Counted from the first letter of the stretch, positions 17,823-33,707 are shown. The stretch: 64,000 bases of DNA from Actinomyces faecalis (GCF_013184985.2 NZ_CP063418.1:2108001-2172000), one strand, 5' to 3'. Notes: generated from the letters alone by a model not told the origin. Made by a program: numbers and translations.

Positions 17823-20800
17823 GCTCCAGCCCGCCGACGACGGCGCGCGGCCATGAGCAGACCGCCCAGCATGACGGCACCGAGAGAGGCGACGGCACCA
17901 GACCAGGCGTCGCTACCGGTGCGGGCCAGGCTCAGGTCACAGGGCTGTCCATCTGGCGTGCGCCCCACGACCTCCTCGACCATCGGCCTGCCGTTGGGCC
18001 CCTTCTCCCCAGTGGGCTTGAGGGCACCAGCCCCCGATGCGTCCTGTGCTCCCGAGCCGTTGAGCTGCCCCGAGGTCGGGGTGACCTTCATCGACAGCGT
18101 GAGACGGTACGTCCCTGGCTCAGTGAAGACCCAGTTCTGGTGGGCGTGGGTATTGGCCGGCAAGGTGTAGGACGAACCTTGACCGTTGAAGACGTGGGCC
18201 CCCACGCCTCCCCCGAGTGAGCCGGCGCTGAAGACCGCGACCTGGCCGGGGCCGGACACAGACTCAAGCCGGAAGGTCACCCCGCCGCTGGTGCGGCTGA
18301 CAATCTCCTGGTGCTGGGAGTTCATTCCCAGCCAGGGCACCCCGGCGATCTGGGTCGAGGGGATCATCCACACCTTCGAGCCCGGCTTCGCCACGAAGGA
18401 CAAGGCCGAGGGCGCGTCCAGGGACGCCGCGTCTCCCAGGGCGAAGGTCAGGGAGGAGGGGTCCGCCCACGTGGCGGGTTGCTGACGGTCATCCTTGATC
18501 CTGGCCTTGACAGTGTCGCCCTCGATGACGGGTCCAAGGTCAAAGTGCCCATCAGTGGCATTGCCCTGAGCACCGGGACCAACATTGAACGTCAGTGTGG
18601 TCACTGCCGTGTTGGCATCGGCGCTGGATCCGCCTGCGGAGGACAGCGACGCTGCCTCCTCTGCGGTTGCCTCGCGGGTGATGGTGGTCGACAGGCACTG
18701 TGTGGAAGACGCACCCGTTGTCGCTGAGGTTCGTGCGTCCTGTGAGCCAGCCGTCCCACCCTCGTCGCCAGCCTGGTCCGGTACACTGGGCTGGTCCCTG
18801 CGGCCAGACTCGGCCGGGACGCCCTGGCTGGGAGGCAGCTCGGGGCCTAGGCAGCTGACGTCACCAACATCAATGGTGTAGGTGCGAGGCTGGCTGGAGA
18901 CCTGGGTCCCGTCAGCGCGCGTGGCCTGGGCGACAACCCGCAAGGTGTAGCGCCCCTGCTTGCTGAACAGCCAGTTGACATGCGAGTGCGCCGGGAAGGG
19001 CTGAACGATCTCGGCTCCCGAGGCGGGCAGGGTGAAGCCCCCGTCCGCCAGGCGGGAGGTGAAGCCCCCGAAGGCGTCGGACTGCGCCATGGTGATCGTG
19101 CCGTCCTTCGGTCCACTGTAGGAGACCTTGAAGGTGGTGGCACCGTAGCCTGCGGCCTTGATGCCGAGCGTGTCCCATCCAGGCCAGACCAGCTCAGCAT
19201 CCTGGGTCTGAGGAAGAAGATAGCCGTGGTCGGGTCCGGGGAAGCCGGCGGGCAGGGACGTGGTGTAAGCGTGGGCACCAACCTTGACCAGGACACTCTC
19301 AGGCTGACGCGTCACTGCCGTCCCGGTCACGTCCTCCTTGACTCCCAGGTCCACGCCACCCGAGGCATTGGCCGTCACATTGAACAGGTCCAGGTGCCCC
19401 TTGCTCAGGACTGTGTCCACACCCTTGGGGGTGCACATGACAGGCAGTGCCGTATCGGGGTCGAGAGGCAGACCAGGGTTGCCCTGGTCGCCGGGAGCAG
19501 CCGACGGCGGGACCGGCGCAGGCGGCGTGGGCGTCGCTGGGGCCGGCGTCGGAGCGGGGGCAGGGGCCGACGGCGTCGGCACGGGCGTAGCCGTGTCTCC
19601 CTGCCCGTCTGAGTCCGGGTCACCCACTATCCAGGTGTAGGTGACAGGAGCTGAGGTGACGGTCTTTCCGGTTGTCGCAGACACTGCGCTGGCCTGCACC
19701 GTCATCGTGTAGCGACCCGGTGACTCGAAGAGCCAGTTCGCATGGGTATGGGCAGGACTCTCCTGGCGGATGACCTCACCCTCCGCCAGGGTCAAGGATC
19801 CAGAAGCCAAGGAGGCACGGATGTTGCCCGCTAGGTCAGAGGAGAAGAGGAACACTCTGCCTGGCCCGCTCACGGACGCGATGGTCAGGTCCACGGCAGA
19901 GAAGTCAGGACGGACCTGGGTGGTGTCCCAGCCTGGGAACAGCGCCTCCTGCTGCGTCGAGCCGTTCTCCGGCAGGTAGTAACCACGTGCGGGCAGGCGG
20001 TCGTGGAGACGTGCGGGGATGTCACGCAGCGTGTTGTCACGCACCGCAAGAGTCATCCACGCCGGATCACGCAGCACCGCCTTCCCCGTGGACTCGTCCT
20101 TGGCTGCCAGGATCAGCGTGCCCCGATGGGCCAGGACATTGAAAAGGTCAATGTGTCCGTGGTCAACCGTGACGGGGTTCTGGTTGAGGGGCACCTCAGG
20201 CTGCGGGGCCGGAGCCGCAGATGGCTCAGCACTGGGCTCAGCACTGGGCACAGGGGCCGGAACCTCAGACGGAGCATCGCTCGGCTCAGGGGCCGGAGCC
20301 TCGGACGGCTCAGCAGTCGGCGCAGGGGCCGGAGCCTCAGACGGAGCATCGCTCGGCTCAGGGGCCGGGCGGGTATCCTGCCCAGCCTGCTCAACACGGA
20401 AACGCACGGTGAAAGGCTGTGAGCGCAGTTCTTGACCATCGCTTGCGGTGACCACAGCCTGTCCGGTCATCGTGTACAGGCCCGCGTGGGTGAAGAACCA
20501 GTGGGCGTGGGTGTGCCCCAGGATCGGCAGCGTGGTGCCAGACTCAACGAAGTAGCGGTTGTCAGCCAGGCACGGGACAACCGCCGAACCATCCTCGGAG
20601 AGGGGATCGTTGGCGAACAGTGCGACGCGTCCCGGACCTTCCACGGATGAGAAGTCAATACGTGTGGAGGTAAAACCGTTCTCCCGGAACCCAGGGGCTG
20701 ACCATCCGGGCTCGAAGTAGTGTGAGGCATTCTCACTGCCGGTGAAATACCCCTGACGGGTCGCCTCTCCCAGCTTGGTGAAGGTGTAGTCGTCCCCGTA

Positions 20801-21049
20801 CGTGCTTGAGCTGATGACGAGCTCAGTCTCGTCGGGGACGTACTGGGTGTTCCGGATTCCGTTAACGACCCGGACAACGGGCTGTCCTGAGTCGGTCAGA
20901 ACATGAAATGCGTCCGTGTGGCCGGTGGACAGCACCACCCTGCCATCGGCGGCCTGCGCAAGCGCAGGCATGAGGAACATCGTGGCGGCGAGTAGCACCG
21001 TCAGACAGGCAGACAGTGCACCCGCAAGACGGGATCGAGTGAGCGTCAT
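17819..21049 (-). CDS. Large surface protein with four choice-of-anchor M repeats and a LAxTG-type anchor
   Basis: 1,076 residues. A signal peptide (about 1-33) is followed by four anchor-M modules, each opening with GHxD and closing with HxHxxW (HTHAHW, HTHANW, HSHVNW, HAHQNW). Pro/Ser/Ala linkers separate them; the first linker (about 228-288) comes from 36-bp DNA repeats. The C-terminus has LARTG, a hydrophobic helix and RRRRR, a sorting signal of the LAxTG type used by class E sortases. The start at 21049 is preferred to the ATG 36 bases upstream because AAGGA lies eight bases before it. First gene of the operon. Eight clustered His positions suggest metal capture at the wall. Confidence 0.85.
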   Translation of the reverse strand: MTLTRSRLAGALSACLTVLLAATMFLMPALAQAADGRVVLSTGHTDAFHVLTDSGQPVVRVVNGIRNTQYVPDETELVISSSTYGDDYTFTKLGEATRQGYFTGSENASHYFEPGWSAPGFRENGFTSTRIDFSSVEGPGRVALFANDPLSEDGSAVVPCLADNRYFVESGTTLPILGHTHAHWFFTHAGLYTMTGQAVVTASDGQELRSQPFTVRFRVEQAGQDTRPAPEPSDAPSEAPAPAPTAEPSEAPAPEPSDAPSEVPAPVPSAEPSAEPSAAPAPQPEVPLNQNPVTVDHGHIDLFNVLAHRGTLILAAKDESTGKAVLRDPAWMTLAVRDNTLRDIPARLHDRLPARGYYLPENGSTQQEALFPGWDTTQVRPDFSAVDLTIASVSGPGRVFLFSSDLAGNIRASLASGSLTLAEGEVIRQESPAHTHANWLFESPGRYTMTVQASAVSATTGKTVTSAPVTYTWIVGDPDSDGQGDTATPVPTPSAPAPAPTPAPATPTPPAPVPPSAAPGDQGNPGLPLDPDTALPVMCTPKGVDTVLSKGHLDLFNVTANASGGVDLGVKEDVTGTAVTRQPESVLVKVGAHAYTTSLPAGFPGPDHGYLLPQTQDAELVWPGWDTLGIKAAGYGATTFKVSYSGPKDGTITMAQSDAFGGFTSRLADGGFTLPASGAEIVQPFPAHSHVNWLFSKQGRYTLRVVAQATRADGTQVSSQPRTYTIDVGDVSCLGPELPPSQGVPAESGRRDQPSVPDQAGDEGGTAGSQDARTSATTGASSTQCLSTTITREATAEEAASLSSAGGSSADANTAVTTLTFNVGPGAQGNATDGHFDLGPVIEGDTVKARIKDDRQQPATWADPSSLTFALGDAASLDAPSALSFVAKPGSKVWMIPSTQIAGVPWLGMNSQHQEIVSRTSGGVTFRLESVSGPGQVAVFSAGSLGGGVGAHVFNGQGSSYTLPANTHAHQNWVFTEPGTYRLTLSMKVTPTSGQLNGSGAQDASGAGALKPTGEKGPNGRPMVEEVVGRTPDGQPCDLSLARTGSDAWSGAVASLGAVMLGGLLMAARRRRRAGA
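20251..20368 (-). repeat. 36-bp tandem repeats encoding a Pro/Glu/Ser linker
   Basis: Three 36-bp units (20251-20286, 20287-20322, 20323-20358) plus a 10-bp partial unit all begin CAGGGGCCGG. They encode 12-residue APEPSDAPSEAP-like repeats. Units 1 and 3 are nearly identical. Further degenerate repeats extend to about 20210. In-frame copy-number change would alter linker length without breaking the protein. Confidence 0.85.
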
Positions 21050-21137
21050 GGGCGTCCTTGGGGTGGCAGATACAGCATCGCCCACCCCGACGGAGGCTCA
21101 CACCTGATGGGAACGACCGGACGTGACGGGCAGGGAC

Positions 21138-21166
21138 ATTCTATTGAGAACGGATTTCATTCACAA
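21138..21166 (-). promoter_or_regulatory. Promoter with Zur/Fur-like operator for the anchored-repeat operon
   Basis: On the minus strand TTGTGA (21161-21166), a 17-bp spacer and TAGAAT (21138-21143) form the best promoter in the window. TGAGAACGGATTTCA (plus strand, 21145-21159) fills the spacer. This is an imperfect palindrome matching 11 of 15 positions of the actinobacterial Zur-box form TGAAAATGATTTTCA. A repressor bound here would block RNA polymerase, fitting metal-regulated uptake. Nothing gene-like is seen in the rest of 21,167-21,490. Confidence 0.7.
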
Positions 21167-21492
21167 CTGGCACCCCTGTCTTCTCTGCGACATCACCCAC
21201 GAGCGAGGAACTAGCTGGTCGCAGCCCGCGCCGGAGCGCGGCACGCGGCTGTCACGATTGACACCAACTTTTCCGCAGCGTTCCTCACGCGTCATGACGC
21301 TGCCGAGAAACGGCGTCGTTCCAACGACTCCCGGCAAGGACAACGGCGCCGTCCCCCGGACAGAAAAAATCGTTGCCGATCGTGACAGGAGCCAGCCGAC
21401 GGCGAGCCCGCTCGCGACACACCCGGCCCTGTCTCCCGCCCTCAAGCAACACACGCGCACCGACATCCCACGCATCCACCCACGTCCAGACA

Positions 21493-21560
21493 AGCAGGTA
21501 CCGCGGCACCCACTGATGGACACCTTACGTGCCCTGTCAGTGGAGGCCGCGGTACCTGCT
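21493..21560 (-). terminator. rpoC terminator
   Basis: AGCAGGTACCGCGG (21493-21506) pairs with 21547-21560. After a 3x3 internal loop, CCACTGA (21510-21516) pairs with TCAGTGG (21537-21543). The loop is 20 nt. It begins 63 nt past the rpoC stop and isolates rpoC from the transporter operon. Confidence 0.75.
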
Positions 21561-21622
21561 CGCTGTCTCAGGCCCTGCGGTGCAGGCGGGTCACCGACTC
21601 GGCCCCGCCTGCGCCGTCGGAA

Positions 21623-25576
<3,954 letters not shown>

Positions 25577-25621
25577 AGTTCCTACTTCCGATGTGTCAGC
25601 TCATCGATTGTCTGGTGGGGC

Positions 25622-25692
25622 TGGCGAGCGTTGTTCCAGGACGCTCGCCACCCTGTGGGGCCCGGGAGGGGCGGCCGCTCAGGCCGCCCCTC
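25622..25692 (-). other. Two hairpins in the rpoB-rpoC spacer
   Basis: GAGGGGCGGCC (25666-25676) pairs perfectly with 25682-25692 around a 5-nt loop, and TGGCGAGCG (25622-25630) pairs with 25642-25650. Neither is followed by a U-tract. They may be processing or attenuation sites tuning rpoC relative to rpoB, or a partial terminator. Confidence 0.6.
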
Positions 25693-25710
25693 GACCGGGG
25701 CCCGTGGTGG

Positions 25711-29232
<3,522 letters not shown>

Positions 29233-29456
29233 AGGGGATCCTTCCCTCATCTCGGGGATCACTCTGCGTACACTGCGCACGGCGGGTGCTCCGACGACCC
29301 TGGGACACAGAGGGTTCCCGTGAAGGGAGCCGTCCGTCCGACGGTGCCACGAGCGCCACTACACACAATGCACGCAAAGCGCTAGCGTACACGCCCCTAG
29401 CATTGACATCTACGCCTGCACGGTACCGACCCTTGCGATTCGCGCCACACCCGCGC

Positions 29457-29462
29457 ATACTA
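29457..29462 (-). promoter_or_regulatory. Candidate rpoB -10 element
   Basis: Minus-strand GGGTAGTATG holds TAGTAT in the same GGTAGNNT context as the rpsJ, rpsL and rplJ candidates. It would give a leader of about 220 nt to the TTG at 29232. No clear -35 is visible. Confidence 0.35.
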
Positions 29463-29571
29463 CCCTCCCGCTCGTCGCCGGCGCCCTACGAGCTGTCATG
29501 AAATGGGTTATCTGCGTGCACGCCGACCGTCAGGAGGCTGCGAACACGCCCCAGCACGTCCCCACAGCTCT

Positions 29572-29770
29572 CGCGGCGTGCCCAGTCCTCGTGGCGGCGT
29601 GGCCAGACACCTCGGCGGCGTGGCCTCTGCCTTGAGGGCGTGCACACGTGCGCTGGCGGCGTGGCCCTGTTATGGCGGCGTGCGTACCAACGTCCTCACG
29701 CACGCCGTCACAACGCATACACGTCTTCACTACGCGGACACACGCCGCCAAGGCTCCGAAGTACGCCGCC
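29572..29770. repeat. Dyad-symmetric array of GGCGGCGTG motifs with about 21-bp period
   Basis: Six plus-strand copies start at 29572, 29593, 29614, 29634, 29655 and 29674 (three to four are exact, one is GAGGGCGTG). Four inverted copies (CACGCCGCC type) start at 29701, 29720, 29741 and 29762. Copies 3-6 and the inverted set mirror each other around 29691.5 to within one base, while the spacers between motifs do not match. The 29,233-29,983 interval has no plausible gene apart from this array, the rpoB leader and the rplL terminator. Confidence 0.8.
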
Positions 29771-29886
29771 ACCGGAGGACTGGTGGGGCGGCGAGCACGC
29801 CGATGTCCTCCCGGAGCTGTTCCGCGCGCCTCGACGTCCGTCCACCCCTCCTGACGACAGCGCTCCGTCCTCGTTGGAGACAACAG

Positions 29887-29919
29887 CTGGCCCTGACCAC
29901 CAGTGGTGGTCAGGGCCAG
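29887..29919 (-). terminator. rplJL terminator
   Basis: CTGGCCCTGACCAC (29887-29900) pairs perfectly with 29906-29919 around a CAGTG loop. It lies 65 nt past the rplL stop and is the strongest hairpin upstream of rpoB, separating rplJL from rpoBC. Confidence 0.85.
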
Positions 29920-29983
29920 CGATGCAGTAGCTCCCCGAGCCCGCGCGAGCCGCGTCAGGCGGCGACGGCGGACGGGGCGAGAC

Positions 29984-30373
29984 TCACTTGAGGGTGACGG
30001 TGGCGCCGGCGCCCTCGAGGGCCTCCTTGGCCTTCTCGGCGGCCTCCTTGTTGGCGCCCTCGAGGACGGGCTTGGGAGCGCCGTCGACGAGCTCCTTGGC
30101 CTCCTTCAGGCCGAGGGAGGTCAGGGCGCGCACCTCCTTGATGACCTGGATCTTCTTGTCGCCAGCGGACTCGAGGATGACGTCGAACTCGTCCTTCTCC
30201 TCGGCAGCGGCAGCCTCGCCGCCAGCGGCGGGGGCGCCGGCAACCGCGACAGCGGCCGGGGCAGCAGCGGTGACGTCGAAGGTCTCCTCGAAGGCCTTGA
30301 CGAACTCGGACAGCTCGATGAGGGTGAGCTCCTTGAAGGCCTCGATGAGCTCGTCAGTGGTCAGCTTCGCCAT
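29984..30373 (-). CDS. rplL: 50S ribosomal protein bL12
   Basis: 129 residues. The N-terminal dimerisation helix ([20 protein letters not shown]), the Ala/Gly hinge (about 35-60) and the C-terminal domain with [20 protein letters not shown] are typical of L7/L12, the stalk protein that recruits translation GTPases. It lies 80 bp after rplJ. Confidence 0.98.
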   Translation of the reverse strand: MAKLTTDELIEAFKELTLIELSEFVKAFEETFDVTAAAPAAVAVAGAPAAGGEAAAAEEKDEFDVILESAGDKKIQVIKEVRALTSLGLKEAKELVDGAPKPVLEGANKEAAEKAKEALEGAGATVTLK

Positions 30374-30453
30374 GATGGGCGTTCCTTCCTGGAAAAGGGT
30401 CCTGCACTGTCTTCAGCACAGGGATGAAAGTGGTGTTGAACGAGGCACGCGGC

Positions 30454-30975
30454 TCAGGCCGCGGTCTCCTGCTTGTCGCGCAGGGCGTCGACAGTGCGGA
30501 CCGCCTTGGAGGCGGGCGCGACGAAGAGGTACGCAGCCTTGGACAGGGACGCCTTCATGGCACCCGCAGCCTTGGCGAGCAGAACCTCGCGGGACTCGAG
30601 CGAAGCCAGCTTGTCAACCTCGGAGGCGTCCAGGACGTTGCCGTCCATGACACCGCCCTTGACGACGAGCTTGGCGTTGTCCTTGGCGAAGTCACGCAGC
30701 GCCTTGGCAGCCTCAACCGGCTCGCCGGAGACGAAGGTCAGGGCCGTGGGGCCCTTGAGGTCGTCAGCGATGGCCTCCAGGCCGACCTGGCGGGCGGCGA
30801 TGGCAGCAAGCGTGTTCTTCACCACGGCGTACTCGGCGTTACCAGCGAGTGAACGACGCAGCTCCTTGAGCTCGGCGACGGTCAGTCCGCGGTACTCAGT
30901 CAGCAGCACCGCACCGGAGTCGCGGAACTTGCCCGCGAGCTCGGCAACAGCCGCTTCCTTGTCAGGCCTTGCCAT
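30454..30975 (-). CDS. rplJ: 50S ribosomal protein uL10
   Basis: 173 residues. [19 protein letters not shown] and [11 protein letters not shown] near 25-60 identify uL10, the base of the bL12 stalk and, in many bacteria, a repressor of its own mRNA. An open frame continues 35 codons upstream through the leader hairpins, so the Met at 30975 with a good RBS (GGAAGGAGGG) is taken as the start. Confidence 0.97.
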   Translation of the reverse strand: MARPDKEAAVAELAGKFRDSGAVLLTEYRGLTVAELKELRRSLAGNAEYAVVKNTLAAIAARQVGLEAIADDLKGPTALTFVSGEPVEAAKALRDFAKDNAKLVVKGGVMDGNVLDASEVDKLASLESREVLLAKAAGAMKASLSKAAYLFVAPASKAVRTVDALRDKQETAA

Positions 30976-31162
30976 GGGCCCTCCTTCCGTGGTCTGCCGC
31001 AGGCATCCAGGCTCCGGCACGAAAAAAGCCTCGCGCCGGCAAGGCACGAGGCTCACGCTCCACAACCGTGGAGGAGTCACGTTCTCACCTGCGCTGGCTC
31101 CATCGCTCCGAGGAGCTGGTGGACTTGGTCCCGCCGAGGCGGGAGACCTGCGGTCTTTGGCA
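30976..31162 (-). ncRNA. L10-type ribosomal protein leader
   Basis: The leader of about 187 nt contains minus-strand AAAGACCGCAGGTCTCC, which resembles the conserved uL10-binding segment of known L10 leaders. Helices CCGCC/GGCGG and CTCCAC/GTGGAG follow, then a terminator. This arrangement fits attenuation by the uL10(bL12)4 complex. Assigned by pattern only. Confidence 0.6.
31022..31053 (-). terminator. Intrinsic terminator in the rplJ leader (attenuator)
   Basis: AGCCTCGTGCC (minus strand, from 31053) pairs with GGCGCGAGGCT with one G-U pair and a 5-nt loop. Six U follow directly (31022-31027). It is one of the few classic U-tract terminators in the window. It lies upstream of the rplJ start with no upstream minus-strand gene to end, so it is probably regulatory. 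Confidence 0.8.
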
Positions 31163-31168
31163 GGTGCC

Positions 31169-31199
31169 AGACTACCGGCTCTCCTCCCCTGATCCGCAA
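31169..31199 (-). promoter_or_regulatory. Putative rplJ promoter
   Basis: Minus-strand TTGCGG (31194-31199), a 19-bp spacer and TAGTCT (31169-31174) in a CCGGTAGTCTGG context. The start of transcription would fall just before the L10-like leader. Confidence 0.5.
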
Positions 31200-31271
31200 G
31201 GCCGGAGGCTGTGGAAGTCCGGTGCGATCGGTCACGCTGTGGACGACGACGGTGACGGCTGACACGATCAT

Positions 31272-32045
31272 GTGGTGGACATACTGCTTCCCACCTGCCT
31301 CAGCCTTGCACTGACCACCGCGGTGGCCTGGCTCGGCTCACGCACCGTCGCCCGCTACGTGGCGAGGCAGCGTCCGGAGGCCGCGGCCTCGCCTGCCCGG
31401 CTTCGCTGCCGTACCACCGCCTGCTGCGTCCTTCTCCACGCCGTCGTCCTCACCGTGCTGGCGCTGTGGGAGGTTCTCGACGACTCCTCCGGTGCGGGCA
31501 CACGTCTGGTCCTCGCGACCCTGGCCAGCCCGGTCGCTGTGCTCGTGACGCTCGCGTGCCTCTGCGACGCCCTGTGCATGCGGCTTCCCAACCTTCTTCT
31601 GGGCCTGGCCGCGGTCCCGCTGGTTTTGGTCCACCTGCTGCGCGCCGCCGTGATGGCCAGCGAGATCGCCGATCCGTGCTCCTGGGCGTGGGACCACCAG
31701 GAGTGCCAGGTGGCGTACACGGGCTACCGTGCCGAGGCATCCAGCTACTGGCCTGTCCTGGCCCCGCTGCTCGTGGCCGCCGGCCTCACGGCCTCCTTGG
31801 CCCTGTCAGCCCGGCTCAGTCGCCAGATCGGAGCCGGCGACGTCAAGCTGGTCGCCGTCCTGACCTTCACCCTGGCTCCTTTCACCACCACCGGCCAGGT
31901 TTACGCCCTGTGCCTGGGGCTCGGGGCAGCAGGTATCGCTGCCGGCTTGCGCATCGCCCTGGGCCGTGCGGACCGACGCACCCCGGTTCCGCTGGGCCCG
32001 TACCTCCTTGGCGCCTTCACGGTCTCGTGGTGCCTGGCACTGTGA
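31272..32045 (+). CDS. A24 prepilin-peptidase-like membrane protein
   Basis: 257 residues with about six to seven hydrophobic segments. [10 protein letters not shown] (Asp99) and IGAGDVKL (Asp190) match the two catalytic aspartates of type IV prepilin/preflagellin peptidases (the GxGD family). The cytosolic methylase domain of bifunctional PilD is missing, as in TadV-type enzymes. No pilin or secretion gene is nearby, so its substrate is unknown. It starts at GTG, divergent from rplJ. The weak RBS makes the exact start uncertain. Confidence 0.7.
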   Translation: MVDILLPTCLSLALTTAVAWLGSRTVARYVARQRPEAAASPARLRCRTTACCVLLHAVVLTVLALWEVLDDSSGAGTRLVLATLASPVAVLVTLACLCDALCMRLPNLLLGLAAVPLVLVHLLRAAVMASEIADPCSWAWDHQECQVAYTGYRAEASSYWPVLAPLLVAAGLTASLALSARLSRQIGAGDVKLVAVLTFTLAPFTTTGQVYALCLGLGAAGIAAGLRIALGRADRRTPVPLGPYLLGAFTVSWCLAL

Positions 32046-32069
32046 GGCTCCCGTCCCGGTCCCGCTCCT

Positions 32070-32324
32070 TCAGGACGCGACGGGGACGTCAGTCGGACGA
32101 AGCACCGGCGTGGCGACGCTGTGCCCGGTGGAGTCTCCTGGCAGGTCGATGACGACGACGTCCTGTCCCGTGTCAGGCCAGATCACCGGGACCGTCGCGG
32201 GCACGCCGGCCTTGACCGCGGGCAGATTGAGGGCCGTCAGCGGCCTGCGCGCCCCTGAGCTTGACTGGTAGTCGGCCGTCAGCAGACGGGTCCCGCCGAC
32301 CAGGACCGTCAGGAGGTCCGTCAT
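32070..32324 (-). CDS. Hypothetical 84-residue protein
   Basis: Third-position GC is very high throughout, which suggests real or recently coding DNA. The product (MTDLLTVLVGGTRLLTADYQ to DVPVAS) has no signal peptide, membrane segment or motif I recognise. It has no convincing RBS and starts only 15 bp after the rplA terminator, so expression is doubtful. The open frame continues upstream through the terminator to a TAG with no better start. It may be the remnant of a longer gene. Confidence 0.4.
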   Translation of the reverse strand: MTDLLTVLVGGTRLLTADYQSSSGARRPLTALNLPAVKAGVPATVPVIWPDTGQDVVVIDLPGDSTGHSVATPVLRPTDVPVAS

Positions 32325-32339
32325 CTGCCCCAGGCGTTC

Positions 32340-32389
32340 GACGACGGCGCCGCTCGCCTTCCGCGCGGAAGGCGAGCGGCGCCGTCGTC
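32340..32389 (-). terminator. rplKA terminator
   Basis: A perfect 23-bp stem (32340-32362 with 32367-32389) closes on a GCGC tetraloop, 39 nt past the rplA stop. It is followed on the minus strand by GAACGCC, with no U-tract. It is one of the strongest hairpins in the window. Confidence 0.85.
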
Positions 32390-32428
32390 TCCAGGAGGCC
32401 TATGCCCAGGCGAGGCCTCCCGCCATGA

Positions 32429-33115
32429 TCACTTGGTGACGTCGAGCGGGATGCCCGGGCCCATGGTCGTGGTCATCGTGGCCTTGAGGATGTAGCGGCC
32501 CTTGGAGGTGGCCGGCTTGAGACGCAGGATCTCGTCCAGGGCGGCGCGGAAGTTGTCCACCAGCTGCTCCTCGGTGAAGGAGGACTTGCCGATGATGAAG
32601 TTGAGGTTCGCGGCGCGGTCGACGCGGAACTCGATACGACCGCCCTTGATGTCGGACACGGCCTTGGCCACGTCCATCGTCACGGTGCCGGTCTTGGGGT
32701 TGGGCATGAGGCCACGGGGACCCAGGACACGGCCCAGGCGGCCGACCTTGCCCATGAGATCGGGGGTGGCGACGGCGGCGTCGAAGTCCGTCCAGCCGCC
32801 GGCGACCTTCTCGATGAGCTCGTCGCCGCCGACCTCGTCGGCCCCGGCGTCAAGAGCCTGCTGGGCGCGGTCGCCCTGAGCGAAGACGATCACTCGGGCG
32901 GTCTTGCCGGTACCGTGCGGCAGGGACACGGTGCCTCGCACCATCTGGTCGGCCTTGCGGGGGTCGACACCGAGTCGGAAGACGACGTCCACGGTGGAGT
33001 CGAACTTCGTCACGGCGGTCGCCTTGGCGAGCTTGACGGCCTCGGCCGGGGTGTAGAGGATCCCGGACTGGATCTTCTCAGCGGCGGCGCGGTAGGCCTT
33101 GGAGCGCTTAGTCAT
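32429..33115 (-). CDS. rplA: 50S ribosomal protein uL1
   Basis: 228 residues. [21 protein letters not shown] and [16 protein letters not shown] are uL1 signatures. The protein forms the L1 stalk that moves deacylated tRNA out of the E-site, and it often autoregulates the rplKA mRNA. It follows rplK by 75 bp. Confidence 0.98.
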   Translation of the reverse strand: MTKRSKAYRAAAEKIQSGILYTPAEAVKLAKATAVTKFDSTVDVVFRLGVDPRKADQMVRGTVSLPHGTGKTARVIVFAQGDRAQQALDAGADEVGGDELIEKVAGGWTDFDAAVATPDLMGKVGRLGRVLGPRGLMPNPKTGTVTMDVAKAVSDIKGGRIEFRVDRAANLNFIIGKSSFTEEQLVDNFRAALDEILRLKPATSKGRYILKATMTTTMGPGIPLDVTK

Positions 33116-33190
33116 CTGCTTCTCCTTGCAGTCGTGGTGAACGGGCCGCGCAAGGCCCTTCCACGGTGGTCAGTTGGGATGTGGCGACGC

Positions 33191-33622
33191 TCAGGCGTCG
33201 ACCGTGATGCCCATGGAACGGGCGGTGCCGGCGATGATCTTGGAGGCAGCCTCGACGTCGTTGGCGTTGAGGTCCGCCATCTTCATCTCGGCGATCTCCT
33301 TGACCTGGGCGGCGGTGAGGTTGCCGACCTTGGCGGTGTGGGGGGTCGAGGAGCCCTTGGCCACACCGGCGGCCTTCTTGATGAGCTCAGCGGCCGGCGG
33401 CGTCTTGGTCACGAAGGTGAAGGAGCGGTCCTCGTAGACCGTGATCTCCACCGGGATGACGTTGCCGCGCTGCGACTCGGTCGCGGCGTTGTAGGCCTTG
33501 CAGAACTCCATGATGTTGACGCCGTGCTGACCGAGCGCGGGGCCGATCGGCGGGGCGGGGTTGGCCTGGCCGGCCTGGATCTGGAGCTTGATCAGCCCAG
33601 CGACCTTCTTCTTGGGAGCCAT
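33191..33622 (-). CDS. rplK: 50S ribosomal protein uL11
   Basis: 143 residues from Met at 33622 ([20 protein letters not shown]). The conserved [19 protein letters not shown] lies near 22-40. uL11 forms the GTPase-associated centre and the thiostrepton site, and is needed for RelA activation. The frame is open 21 codons upstream, but that segment lacks homology features. Confidence 0.98.
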   Translation of the reverse strand: MAPKKKVAGLIKLQIQAGQANPAPPIGPALGQHGVNIMEFCKAYNAATESQRGNVIPVEITVYEDRSFTFVTKTPPAAELIKKAAGVAKGSSTPHTAKVGNLTAAQVKEIAEMKMADLNANDVEAASKIIAGTARSMGITVDA

Positions 33623-33707
33623 GTGTTGGGTCCTTCTTGTCCGGAACGTCGCACGCCTGCCGTGCGACGGCGCGAGGCCCGCCACGCAGGCACACGCACG
33701 AACGACA

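Noticed and set aside
20210..20370. CRISPR-like array
   Set aside because: The 36-bp units are directly adjacent without spacers and are in frame within a surface-protein linker.
21086..21622. Small ORFs in the rpoC-transporter spacer
   Set aside because: They have no RBS or coding-like codon use. The region is explained by the promoter/operator and the rpoC terminator.
29530..29883. 117-codon minus-strand open frame across the motif array
   Set aside because: It is explained by the 21-bp (seven-codon) repeat period and high GC. It has no RBS, no protein features and implausible composition.
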